Shown: in pieces, positions 53,042 to 61,570 of the stretch
Layout: every line of letters begins with the position of its first letter
Numbering within the stretch: position 1 is the stretch's first letter
Origin: JASLEW01 sp963732005
Lineage (GTDB): Bacteria; Acidobacteriota; Thermoanaerobaculia; Multivoradales; UBA5704
Reading direction: 5' to 3'
Assembly (NCBI GenBank): GCA_963732005.1
Contig: CAVSXT010000004.1
Span: 682,001 to 746,000 of the forward strand
Length of the DNA stretch: 64,000 nt
Made by a program: the position numbers and the translations under genes
Notes under the pieces: model-generated
Database searches by the model: none
What the model was told of the DNA's origin: nothing
The model's input: only the letters and a program-made list of their open reading frames with translations

Positions 53042-53698
53042 GTGCGGTCCTATGGTCAGTACTGCGCAGTGGCCAAGGCGCTGGACGTGGTTGGGGATCG
53101 ATGGACCCTGCTGATCGTGCGCGAGCTGCTGATCCGTGGTGCCTGCAGATACACGGATCTGCGTGACGGTCTCCCTGGGGTCGCGACGAACCTGCTCGTC
53201 GAGCGGCTGCGGGATCTCGAGCAGGCAGGCATTCTGAGCCGGGAGGCTGCGCCTCCCCCCGTCGCCACGACGCTCTTCCAGCTCACCGCGCGGGGGCAGG
53301 AGCTCCGGCCGGTGGTGGAGGAGCTGGCGCGGTGGGGAACGTCCCACCTGAACGGGCCTGCCACCGGCGACGCCTTTCGCAGCCACTGGCTTGTGTTGGC
53401 CCTGCAGCTGCGCCTCCGTGACCGGCAACCGGACCTGTCTCCGATCACCATCGAGGTCCGTGCCGGCGACGACCCGTTGCTCCTCGAGGTCGGCGGCGGC
53501 GCCGTGGGCATTCGCCAGGGCTCGGCGCCCGATCCCGATGCAATGTTGACCGGAGCTCCTCAGCTGGTCTTCGGCGTGCTGACCGGCAATCTCCGTCTGG
53601 CCGACGCCCGTGCAGCCGGCCTGCAATACGTGGGCGACTCCGAGATCCTGCGCCGCGTGCAACCCGAACCGCTTCGCGCCGGAGGCAACGGAGCCTAG
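53042..53698 (+). CDS. HxlR-family transcriptional regulator with C-terminal SCP2-like domain
   Basis: 218 residues, GTG start after GGAAGG. The winged-helix domain (YCAVAKALDVVGDRWTLLIVRELLIRGACRYTDLRDGLPGVATNLLVERLRDLEQAGIL) is typical of HxlR. The C-terminal part (SPITIEVRAGDDPLLLEVGGGAVGIRQGS, DAMLTGAPQLVFGVLTGNLRLADARAAGLQYVGD) resembles an SCP2 sterol-carrier-like domain as found in some HxlR proteins. The ligand is unknown. It is divergent from the peptide gene with a palindrome between them. Confidence 0.85.
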   Translation: MRSYGQYCAVAKALDVVGDRWTLLIVRELLIRGACRYTDLRDGLPGVATNLLVERLRDLEQAGILSREAAPPPVATTLFQLTARGQELRPVVEELARWGTSHLNGPATGDAFRSHWLVLALQLRLRDRQPDLSPITIEVRAGDDPLLLEVGGGAVGIRQGSAPDPDAMLTGAPQLVFGVLTGNLRLADARAAGLQYVGDSEILRRVQPEPLRAGGNGA

Positions 53699-53746
53699 GG
53701 GGCCAGTGCCAGGTCCGTACGCCCGACGAGCGCACCTCCATGCCGA

Positions 53747-53815
53747 TCAGGGGCAGGTGGCGAAGGCGGAGGTGTCCTGGATCGGCTGGAACTCCGTGCT
53801 CTGCGGGTTGGACGT
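53747..53815 (-). pseudogene. Remnant of an acidobacterial secreted-protein C-terminal domain
   Basis: The minus strand encodes RTSNPQSTEFQPIQDTSAF followed by ATCP and a stop. This matches the end of the domain seen in the FG-GAP protein (TNENGTAAAPVQDTGAFDC). The rest of the domain is missing upstream. The 53699-54096 stretch otherwise shows no gene I can support. Confidence 0.4.
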
Positions 53816-54096
53816 TCGAAGGAGCCTCCAGTTTCTACCAGGAGGAAGCCGCGGCGCAAGCCAGCGTGCCTACCGCGGACAGCAACCTCCCGCACGGGTG
53901 GCGGCGCCGCTTCATCGCGACGATCGTGAGCGCGTCGTCCCAGCGAGTTCTGGCAAGAGGGACTCTGAGGGACTGACCAAGAGCGGGGCAACGCAGGGGA
54001 GTGACGCCTCGAGACGCCCCAGGCCTTTGGCCGGGACAAGTTAGGCCGCGAGATCCGAGAAGCCCCCGGGGGAGCGCCGAGGCGCGAGGTATATTG

Positions 54097-54168
54097 ATGT
54101 CAACCAACTGGCGCCACGAGAAGCCGCCCGGAATATCGGGATAGCGCCTGGCGCCAGTTGGTTGACAT
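54097..54168. repeat. Long inverted repeat downstream of the STAND-like gene
   Basis: ATGTCAACCAACTGGCGCCA (54097-54116) and its exact complement at 54149-54168 form 20-bp arms. Pairing extends outward through GTATATT/AATATAT with mismatches to about 29 bp. The 32-base spacer is unpaired. Each arm contains the self-complementary octamer TGGCGCCA. There is no coding frame in it. It could be a miniature mobile element, a terminator or a protein site. Confidence 0.8.
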
Positions 54169-54244
54169 AATATATCTTATCGGACGTCATAGGAAGAGCG
54201 TCGTTCTCCGAGGCGCGCCGGGTTTGACCGACTCCTCGCCCTGC

Positions 54245-57200
54245 TCAACCGCTGGATTCGAGCAGTTTCAGGATCGAATCCAGATCGGCGTCGCGACCTG
54301 CTGCCTGTCCAAGTAAGTCGCGGTAGTTGGCGGCCAGGATTCCCATCCGATCCCGAAAGGTGTTGGGCTGCGCGATGAAATAAGGCGCAAGGGTTCCGAG
54401 AGCCTCTTTTGCGTTTGCCAGCGCCTCATTCTGGCGGCCCAGGTCCCTCAGGTGATTGGACAGGTTATGGAGCGAACTCGCTAGCACGGGCCGAAACGCG
54501 TCGGGCCGCGAGGACGCCAGCGCGCGACGAATCCCCACCGCCTCCTCGATGGCCGCCAGCGCCTCTTCCCGGCGGCCCAGGTCGCCGAGGCGATTGGACA
54601 GGTTGTTGAGCGACATCGCCAGATCGGGACGGAACGCGTCGAGCCGCGAGGCCGCAAGCACGCGGTACAGACCTACCGCCTCCTCGATGGCCGCCAGCGC
54701 CTCTTCCCGCCTGCCCAGATCGCTCAGGCGATTGGACAGGTTGTTGAGCGACATCGCCAGAGCGGGCCGGAATGCGTCGGGCCGCGAGGCCGCAAGCACG
54801 CGGCACAGACCCACCGCCTCCTCGATGGCCACCAGCGCCTGTTCCCGCCTGCCAAAGTCGCTCAGGTGATTGGACAGGTTGTTGAGCGAAGTCGCCAGAT
54901 CGGGTCGGAATTCGTCGGGCCGCGAGGACGCCAGCACGCGACGGATCTTCAGCGCCTCCTCGATGGCTGCCAGTGCCTCTTCCCGCCTGCCCAGCTCACT
55001 CAGGTGATTGGACAGGTTGTTGAGCGAAGTCGCCAGATTGGGCCGAAACGCGTCGGGCCGCGAGGACGCCAGCACGCGATACAGCTTCACCGCCTCCTCG
55101 ATGGCCGCCAGTGCCTCTTCTTGCCTGCCCAACTCCCCCAAGCGAAGGGACAGGTTGTTGAACGACATCGCCAGATCGGGTCGAAAAGCGTCGGACCGCG
55201 AAGACGCCAGCCCTCGGTACACACCCACCGCCCCCTCGATGGCCGCCAGCGCCTCTTCCCGCCTGCCCAGGTCACTCAGACGATTGGATAGGTTGTTGAG
55301 CGAAAGTGCCAGATCGGGCCGGAACGCGTCGGGCCGCGAGGACGCCAGCACGCGATACAGCTTCACCGCCTCCTCGATGGCCGCCAGCGCCTCTTCCCAC
55401 CTGCCCAGATCGCCCAGGCGATTGGACAGGTTGTTGAGCGAAATCGCGAGAGCGGGTGTGAACGCGTCATCCGTCGACGCAGCATGCCGGCGCAGCTGAA
55501 CGATCTTCCTCGCTACGACCAACAGCACTTCTCTCAAGGGCACCGATCCGCTGTACCGGTCAGCGCCACCGACGAGGCCGTAGAGATTTTCGACGATCTC
55601 GTCGGTGGCGGCGTCCTCAAGAGCCCCCGCCAGCTCCTGGCCGGCCGGATCCCCGGTTTCGATGGCGACGTCCAGCGCGACCGCCGCAAGCGCATCCAGG
55701 TGCGTCACCAAGACCTGTCGCAGCCAGATCGATGCATAGCGGGATCGCCGGGCAAGCCGGGTCATCACCGTCAAGGCGGCGTGAGCCTGGGCCCTCTGGG
55801 CGGTGGCGACCAACCGTCCCAGGAGGTTCTCGTCACGTGCAAGGCACTCGGCGACAAGCTCCTCACCCAAAATGTCCGGTTGCAGCGGACCGAGCCAGCG
55901 GCCGGAGCCGCCGCCCGTGCCGCCATAGAGTTGCCGCAGCAACCGGACCATGGTGGCGAGCAGATAGGGCGGCAGGCTCCCTGGAAGCACCCGCTCGATG
56001 AGCGACCGAGCTTGGCTCCCATCGTCCGCCCCTCCTGCCAAGGTCATCGCCGCCACGGAGGGCTCGAGGCTTTCAAGCATCGCCTCGGAAAACGCTCCGT
56101 CCAGCCTGAGCTCGGCGACCTGCCCTTGCCAGAACTGGCGCTCGTGGCGCAGGGTCTGCTTCAGCGCGTCCTGGACGGTCGCGATCCGCTCGCCCCTCAG
56201 TGCTGCCAGCGCGGCCATGTGGAAGTAGAGAGCGCGGTCGAGACCCTCTCCCGATTCCAGGTTCGGAGGCAGCAGGCTCTCCGGCACTGGGACTGAGAGC
56301 TGCTCCGCGAATGCCTCGACAGCCACCGTGAAGGCGCGCTGGCGGCCCTGTTCGTCCTCGATCAGCGGAGTGATGACGGCTGGTTCCGGTGACCGCAGCA
56401 GGAGATCCTCGATCGCCCTCTCCGGGCTACGGTACAGACGATCCCACCAGTCCCCTGCGTTCCTGGCGAGCAGGACGAGCCGCAGCTTTGGGCCTCGGCC
56501 CAGCTCTTCTAGGCCCATCATGAGAAGGAGCGATCGGACCACGGCCAGGCGCGTCTCCGCGTAGTCGACCACCACCAGCCTTGGCACCGCGCCCTCGAGG
56601 AGCGGGTCGAGGTCCCTGGCGCCGCCACGGTCGGGCCGGAGGAAACCTGCGTGCCAGCCCCGGCGGCGAAGACGGCGACACCACTCGATGAGCAACCGGG
56701 TCTTGCCCGAACCCCCCGCGCCGGTGAGCAGGAGGACGCTTCGGCGATCGGCGCCGTGGCACCAGGCTTCGAGCAGGTCCAGCTCGGTCCGCCGCCCGTC
56801 CACCTCGAAGGGCACAACCTCGTAGGCCGCGGTCAGCAGCTTCGCGGGACCGGGATCTGGGGGCAGATCTGCGCTGTTGTCGTGGAGCAGGCGGTCGAGC
56901 TTGTCCAGTTCGTCGAGGACCGTGCGAATCTTGACTGCCGCCGGCGATGCCGCCCAGGTCGACAGCTCGGCGCCCGTGGTCGCCAGCAGATGGTCGAGGT
57001 CGGCAGCGGAGCGGACGCGCTCCCCTACCTCCTTGCGGCTGGAGGCCTCGAGCAGCTCCGCGAGCAGGCGGTCGCCCAAAAGGTCTGCGGGCAGGGCCCT
57101 GGCGTCGGCGCGCGAGGCGAGGCGGTTGCTGATCTCCTGACGGATCACCGGCAGGTTCGGAGCGTCGAAGCTCCACTCGACGGCATCCAGGAAACCTGTC

Positions 57201-57730
57201 CACCCCCCTGGCTCGGCGTCGAGCCATGCGAGGCACTCCTCCACCTCTGTCCTGGCTTTCCGCTTCTTCGCCGCTCCGCGTACGGCGGCCGACGAGTCGT
57301 GGTCGGCCAGCAGGGCTCTTACCGCAGCAATCAGGCGGGTGCCGCGCTCGCCGTCCTTCCATGCACGGAGCACGTCGAGCCCGCGGTCGCCCCGGCGCGG
57401 TCCCCTGAGCTCTGCGGTGGTGACGAAACGGAAGCGGCGAGCCGTGCCCTGGCGCCGAAGGGCTACGTAGGCAAGCAGGAAGTTGCGCAGGCTGTCGGCG
57501 ACTGCCCGGTCACCGATGCCGAGGCTGCCGCTGTAGGCCTTGACCTGCTCGCTGATCCCGCCGCCGTCTCGGATGAGCCGATCGAGATCCTCGTCCCCTT
57601 CGCAGACCAGGATCTCCTCGGGTCCAAGCTCGAGCCAGCGCAGCACGCCCAGGCAGGTCTGGTAGAGAAACCCGCGGATGGTGGCGTGAGCGGCGCGCTC
57701 CGGGCGCAACAGCTGAACCTCCGGCGGCAT
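54245..57730 (-). CDS. Candidate antiviral STAND-like NTPase with Cap4/DUF4297-like nuclease and TPR repeats
   Basis: 1161 residues. The N-terminal part (ATIRGFLYQTCLGVLRWLEL, then ILVCEGDEDLDRL and ISEQVKAYSG at residues 40-67) fits the DUF4297/Cap4 dsDNA-endonuclease pattern with acidic residues E44-D48 and the E61-x-K64 pair. A central NTPase has Walker A VLLLTGAGGSGKTRLLIEW at about 330-348 and Walker B PRLVVVDYAETR at about 380-391. The C-terminal 750-1110 region has eight 46-residue TPR units (LSLNNLSNRLSDLGRREEALAAIEEA). This order (nuclease, STAND NTPase, repeat sensor) is that of Avs-type antiviral proteins, where repeats bind a phage protein and activate the nuclease. Antiviral function is inference. 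Neighbours are Uma2 nucleases. Confidence 0.8.
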   Translation of the reverse strand: MPPEVQLLRPERAAHATIRGFLYQTCLGVLRWLELGPEEILVCEGDEDLDRLIRDGGGISEQVKAYSGSLGIGDRAVADSLRNFLLAYVALRRQGTARRFRFVTTAELRGPRRGDRGLDVLRAWKDGERGTRLIAAVRALLADHDSSAAVRGAAKKRKARTEVEECLAWLDAEPGGWTGFLDAVEWSFDAPNLPVIRQEISNRLASRADARALPADLLGDRLLAELLEASSRKEVGERVRSAADLDHLLATTGAELSTWAASPAAVKIRTVLDELDKLDRLLHDNSADLPPDPGPAKLLTAAYEVVPFEVDGRRTELDLLEAWCHGADRRSVLLLTGAGGSGKTRLLIEWCRRLRRRGWHAGFLRPDRGGARDLDPLLEGAVPRLVVVDYAETRLAVVRSLLLMMGLEELGRGPKLRLVLLARNAGDWWDRLYRSPERAIEDLLLRSPEPAVITPLIEDEQGRQRAFTVAVEAFAEQLSVPVPESLLPPNLESGEGLDRALYFHMAALAALRGERIATVQDALKQTLRHERQFWQGQVAELRLDGAFSEAMLESLEPSVAAMTLAGGADDGSQARSLIERVLPGSLPPYLLATMVRLLRQLYGGTGGGSGRWLGPLQPDILGEELVAECLARDENLLGRLVATAQRAQAHAALTVMTRLARRSRYASIWLRQVLVTHLDALAAVALDVAIETGDPAGQELAGALEDAATDEIVENLYGLVGGADRYSGSVPLREVLLVVARKIVQLRRHAASTDDAFTPALAISLNNLSNRLGDLGRWEEALAAIEEAVKLYRVLASSRPDAFRPDLALSLNNLSNRLSDLGRREEALAAIEGAVGVYRGLASSRSDAFRPDLAMSFNNLSLRLGELGRQEEALAAIEEAVKLYRVLASSRPDAFRPNLATSLNNLSNHLSELGRREEALAAIEEALKIRRVLASSRPDEFRPDLATSLNNLSNHLSDFGRREQALVAIEEAVGLCRVLAASRPDAFRPALAMSLNNLSNRLSDLGRREEALAAIEEAVGLYRVLAASRLDAFRPDLAMSLNNLSNRLGDLGRREEALAAIEEAVGIRRALASSRPDAFRPVLASSLHNLSNHLRDLGRQNEALANAKEALGTLAPYFIAQPNTFRDRMGILAANYRDLLGQAAGRDADLDSILKLLESSG
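54400..55490 (-). repeat. Tandem 138-bp TPR-coding repeats
   Basis: The block CCTCCTCGATGGCC recurs at 54541, 54679, 54817, 54955, 55093, 55369 and, with a change, at 55231, exactly 138 bp apart. An eighth, more diverged unit sits near 54403. Adjacent units are nearly identical at DNA level, including third codon positions. Confidence 0.9.
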
Positions 57731-58124
57731 CGGCGCGAGTCTCCCGTAATGTCCTTAGACACTTCCAGGATACCGCACGACCTGGCGCAGGCGATCTCCC
57801 GCCGGCTTGAGCCGGCCCGCCGGAACGCGGCCGGAGGAGAAGGGACCGGGAAGAGAATTGGCCGCCGTCCCGGCCGGCCGACCCCACCGGCCACCTCCGC
57901 CGCCCGCCTTCACCACTTCACTCCCCTGATTGTCGGCGGCAGGCTGCCGGCCGTGCGGTAGGCGAGTCCTCTGCTAGAGTCGAAGGCGGGATCCACCCCA
58001 TGTGCCGAACGTCTCCGACCCTCAATTCCGTCATGTCTATCGAGGCAGCTCTGCACATCCCGGCGGGCGGGCCAGGCGTGGGTGTGGAGTGGGTGGTCGA
58101 CTCTCGTACACGGAGGTGCTGCGG
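57731..58124. other. Intergenic stretch with remnant of a third Uma2 gene
   Basis: From 57971 the sequence CTGCTAGAGTC and a following ATG at 58000 mirror the region before the Uma2 gene at 60802 (CTGCTAGAGTC at 60772). The frame after 58000 encodes LHIPAGGPGV, like the Uma2 N terminus LRIPAGVHEL, but stops after 41 codons. It is likely the decayed 5' end of a duplicated gene. Confidence 0.5.
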
Positions 58125-58859
58125 ATGACTCGGCCGCTTTCCTCGCGGGTTTCCGTCAATCCTAAGGAGGGGGAGCTGCGCATTCCGGCGGGGGTGCGTG
58201 ACTTCCAAGCGTTCCGCCGCTGGTCCTGGAGCCGCCGATTCCCCCAACGGGGACGGATCGACTACCTCCAGGGCGACATCGACGCGAGCATGAGTCCCGA
58301 GGACCTGCTGACACATGCCACCCCGAAGGCCGCGATTGCCGCCGGTCTTTTTTCCTTGATCGTCGAGCCGGCCCGCGGTCTGGTGTTCGTGGACAGCACG
58401 CGATACGCATCACCTGCCGCGCAGCTCTCGGTTGAACCTGACGTCGTGGTGGTCCGGCACGAATCCCTGGCCGCCGGGCGGGTGCGCATGGTGCAGGGCG
58501 TGCGGCCTCGGCCGGGCCGCTACATCGAATTGGAAGGCGCTCCTGACCTGGTGGTCGAGGTCATCAGCGACTCCTCCGTTGGCAAGGACCGCAGGCGGCT
58601 GCCCGACCTCTATGCGCAGGCCGGCGTTCCCGAGCTGTGGTTGGTCGATGCGCGCGATACCAGGCTCGCATTCGAAATCTGGACGCTGGGAACAGCCGCC
58701 TACACCCAGGTGCTCCCCGACCCAGCCGGTGGCACCTCCTCCACCAGCGCATGGGCAGCGTCACCCATCCTTGGCTGCCGGTTCAGGCTGCGCCGGCATG
58801 AGCGGCACGATCCTCCTGTCAGTTGGTACACTCTCGAATCAACCGGCGCAAGAAGCTGA
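58125..58859 (+). CDS. Uma2-family (DUF820) putative endonuclease
   Basis: 244 residues from ATG at 58125, seven bases after CGGAGGTG. It has the PD-(D/E)XK-like core of Uma2: an N-terminal YLQGDIDASMSPEDLLTHAT, SVEPDVVVVRHESL, and APDLVVEVISDSSVGKDRRRLPDLYAQAGVPELWLVDARDTRL. Uma2 proteins are nuclease-like but mostly uncharacterised. It lies divergent from the STAND-like gene. Confidence 0.85.
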   Translation: MTRPLSSRVSVNPKEGELRIPAGVRDFQAFRRWSWSRRFPQRGRIDYLQGDIDASMSPEDLLTHATPKAAIAAGLFSLIVEPARGLVFVDSTRYASPAAQLSVEPDVVVVRHESLAAGRVRMVQGVRPRPGRYIELEGAPDLVVEVISDSSVGKDRRRLPDLYAQAGVPELWLVDARDTRLAFEIWTLGTAAYTQVLPDPAGGTSSTSAWAASPILGCRFRLRRHERHDPPVSWYTLESTGARS

Positions 58860-58989
58860 CCCCCGGCAACCGGAACGGCGTCGCCGCTCGCCTGCTTCTC
58901 CTGGCGCGGGCTTTGACCACCCTTTACCGCGAGCTCCCACCTTGCGGCGGATCCGGTTCTGGCCGGCAGACGTGCCTTTCCCTAAGCCG

Positions 58990-59694
58990 TCAGTCGCCCT
59001 CGGATTGGCCGCCGCAGGTGGCCTGCATGCGGGCGGAGAGCCGGGCTCCGGGATCGGCGCGGCCGTCGAGCGCGAGGTACTGCAGGTCCACCCTCACGTT
59101 GTCGGTGCGCAACCCGACCGGTCCGTCGAAATGCTCGATCACCGGTCCCAGCGTCCCCTCCCAGACTGGCCGCCCGTCAGCGAAAACCGCCAGATCGCGC
59201 CCCCGCAGCTCGGCACGCAGGCGGTGCTCGCCACCCGCCTCCGTACGCGGCAAGGGCGCATGGCGCACCGGCTTGATGTTGGTGTACCCATGCGTACCGC
59301 ACTGCGCGTGCATCTCCTCGCCGGGGTTGCTCTTGATCGAGACGACCAGCTTCGCCTCGGGCTCGATACGCCACATGACGTAGACGAGGTTGCAGCTGTC
59401 CTGCGCGCGTAGCTTGATCCCCAGTTGCCGCCGCACCTCGCCGGACCCGAGCGGCTTGGTGCCCCGGCTCGGCCCGCGATAGGTGAAGCGGATCTCGGCC
59501 GCCTGCGGCGTCGGGACGACCGCTATCGCGCGCACCTCCGGCTGCTCGATCGTCAGCCGTCCTCCGGGCGCCGCGCCGATCTCGCCCTTGGTGACGCAGA
59601 GGTCCTGGCGGCCGATGGGCATCTCCGCCGCGGTCGGCGGCGCCGCCAGGAGACCCAGCCACCCGACCGATGCCAGGCAAGCGAGAGTCTTCAG
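58990..59694 (-). CDS. Secreted protein with concanavalin-like fold, probable CTG start
   Basis: About 234 residues. No ATG, GTG or TTG precedes the clear signal peptide (LKTLACLASVGWLGLLAAPPTAAE). CTG at 59694 fits: GGAGG lies seven bases upstream and CTG overlaps the TGA of the aldo/keto reductase gene (CTGA). The first ATG inside the frame would remove the signal. The mature part (IRFTYRGPSRGTKPL, NLVYVMWRIEPEAKLVVSIKSNPG, GEHRLRAELRGRDLAVFADGRPVWEGTLG, GPVGLRTDNVRVDLQYLAL) resembles LamG/DUF1080-like carbohydrate-binding beta-sandwiches. The ligand is unknown. Confidence 0.65.
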   Translation of the reverse strand: MKTLACLASVGWLGLLAAPPTAAEMPIGRQDLCVTKGEIGAAPGGRLTIEQPEVRAIAVVPTPQAAEIRFTYRGPSRGTKPLGSGEVRRQLGIKLRAQDSCNLVYVMWRIEPEAKLVVSIKSNPGEEMHAQCGTHGYTNIKPVRHAPLPRTEAGGEHRLRAELRGRDLAVFADGRPVWEGTLGPVIEHFDGPVGLRTDNVRVDLQYLALDGRADPGARLSARMQATCGGQSEGD

Positions 59695-60566
59695 CCCAAT
59701 GCCTCCAGGATCTCCATCGTCGCCTGATCGAGGCGGAGCGCCGCCGCCGCGACGTTCTCCTCCAGGTGCCCCACATTCGACGTGCCGGCGATCGGCAGCA
59801 TCATGGGCGACTTCCCCAGCAACCACGCGATCGCCACCTGCGCGGGCGTCGCCCCCAACCGCTTCGCAGCCCGCCCCAACGGCCCCCCTGACTTCGGCAA
59901 CTTGCCGGTGGCCAGCGGGTACCACGGGATGAACGCGATCCCCTCGCGCGTGCAGTAGTCCAGCACGTCGCTGGAGCCCCGTTCCACCAGGTTGTATTTG
60001 TTCTGCACCGAGCCGACGGCCGTCATCCGGCGTACCGTCTCGATCTGCGACACCTTCACCTCCGACAACCCGATGTGCCGCACCTTCCCCGCGCGCTGGA
60101 GCTCGACCAGGGCGCCGGCCTGATCTGCCACCGGCACCTTCGGATCGATCCTGTGCAGCTGCAACAGGTCGATCCGGTCGACCCTCAACCGCCGCAGGCT
60201 CCCCTCGCAAGCCGCCCGCAGATGCTCGGGCCGCCCATTCTCCACCCACACACCGGGACCCGGCCGCTCGAACCCCGCCTTGGTCGCGACCACCAGGCCG
60301 GCCGGATAAGGGTGCAGAGCCTCGGCGATCAACCGCTCCGCCACCTGCGGCCCATACGCGTCCGCCGTATCGATGAAATCGACTCCCAGCTCCACCGCCC
60401 GCCGTAGGACCGCGATCGCCTGGCCCCGATCCGCCGGCTCTCCCCAGACGCCCTTGCCGGTGAGCTGCATGCTGCCGAAGCCCAGCCGCCGGACCGTCAG
60501 GTCGCCGCCGATCGTCAAGGTCCCACTCGCCGCCGCCGGCGCCGTCGTGCTCTCAACCTCCGTCAT
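59691..60566 (-). CDS. Aldo/keto reductase family oxidoreductase
   Basis: 291 residues from ATG at 60566, after GGGAGGAACGACCG. The TIM-barrel tetrad is visible: DFIDTADAYG (Asp and Tyr), LVVATKAGFE (Lys), LLQLHRIDPKVP (His). The NADPH-binding end is PIAGTSNVGHLEENVAAA. The sequence LGFGSMQLTGKGVWGEPADR is typical of the YqkF/AKR13-like group. The substrate is not predictable. It is coupled to the downstream secreted protein gene by a four-base overlap. Confidence 0.92.
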   Translation of the reverse strand: MTEVESTTAPAAASGTLTIGGDLTVRRLGFGSMQLTGKGVWGEPADRGQAIAVLRRAVELGVDFIDTADAYGPQVAERLIAEALHPYPAGLVVATKAGFERPGPGVWVENGRPEHLRAACEGSLRRLRVDRIDLLQLHRIDPKVPVADQAGALVELQRAGKVRHIGLSEVKVSQIETVRRMTAVGSVQNKYNLVERGSSDVLDYCTREGIAFIPWYPLATGKLPKSGGPLGRAAKRLGATPAQVAIAWLLGKSPMMLPIAGTSNVGHLEENVAAAALRLDQATMEILEALG

Positions 60567-60801
60567 CGGTCGTTCCTCCCCTATCCAAGGGTTGTGCCTC
60601 TCGGGGGTGAGGTCTACGCACACACCATGCCGGAGCCGCCGGCTCGTCGCGGCTCGGCCGGCCAATCGCCACCGCCGGGCACCGGCTCAGGCAAAGCGGT
60701 CGGCCGGCCCGGCCTGCGCACGTGCTACGAGCGAATCCGCTCATCCTGCGTATAAGGTCGGAAGGTGGGAGCTGCTAGAGTCTCGACGTGAGGTGCTCCC
60801 C

Positions 60802-61524
60802 ATGAGACCAACGCACGCTTCGTTTCCCGTCTATCAGGTAGAGGGAGATCTTCGCATCCCGGCGGGTGTGCATGAGCTGGAGGCGTTTCGTCGCTGGTCG
60901 CATAGTCGCCAGTTCCCTCGGCAGGGACGGATCGACTACCTCCAGGGCAACCTCAAGATCGACATGAGTCCTGAGGATCTCTTCACCCATGGCACCGCGA
61001 AGGCAGCGATCGGCGCCGGCTTGTACTCGCTGATCGTGCCGCCGGAGCGGGGTCTGGTCTTCATCGACCGGGCTCGCCTCGTGTCTGTGGCCGCCGGTCT
61101 CTCCGTCGAACCCGACGTGGTGGTGGTCTTGCGGGGCTCACTGGCCGCGGGTCGGGTGCGGATGATCCCGTCGGCGAAGACGCGCGCCGACCGCTACGTC
61201 GAGATGGAGGGAGCGCCTGACCTGGTCGTCGAGGTGATCAGCGACTCCTCCGTGAGCAAGGACCGTAAGCGGCTCCCCAGGCTCTACGCCCAGGCTGGCA
61301 TTCCCGAGCTATGGCTGGTAGACGCCCGCAGGGCGGTGCAATCCTTCGAGATCTGGTCCCTGGGCAAAGCAGGCTTCGAACGGGTGCCCCCGGATGGTTC
61401 GCGGCCAGGAGCCTGGACGGCGTCACCACTCCTGGGCCGGTGGTTCAGGTTGCTACGCCACGAAGTGCAGGAACCCCGGTTCGTCTATCATGAGCTGGAG
61501 TCCCGCAGCAGATTGAAGGGCTGA
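60802..61524 (+). CDS. Uma2-family (DUF820) putative endonuclease
   Basis: 240 residues. It is a paralogue of 58125-58859, with GDLRIPAGVHELEAFRRWSHSRQFPRQGRIDYLQGNLKIDMSPEDLFTHGTAK and LVVEVISDSSVSKDRKRLPRLYAQAGIPELWLVDARRA in common positions. The ATG lies 20 bases after the shared CTGCTAGAGTC motif, a likely promoter element. The gene order Uma2 - two reverse genes - Uma2 looks like a duplication with an insertion between. Confidence 0.85.
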   Translation: MRPTHASFPVYQVEGDLRIPAGVHELEAFRRWSHSRQFPRQGRIDYLQGNLKIDMSPEDLFTHGTAKAAIGAGLYSLIVPPERGLVFIDRARLVSVAAGLSVEPDVVVVLRGSLAAGRVRMIPSAKTRADRYVEMEGAPDLVVEVISDSSVSKDRKRLPRLYAQAGIPELWLVDARRAVQSFEIWSLGKAGFERVPPDGSRPGAWTASPLLGRWFRLLRHEVQEPRFVYHELESRSRLKG

Positions 61525-61570
61525 CCGGCTCCCTGACCGGTTCCCTTCTTCCTGGTGCCCCTGCCGGCCC

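Noticed and set aside
54400..55490. Regular 138-bp repeats considered as a CRISPR or other noncoding array
   Set aside because: The whole unit is repeated with no variable spacers, and the repeats are in-frame TPR codons.
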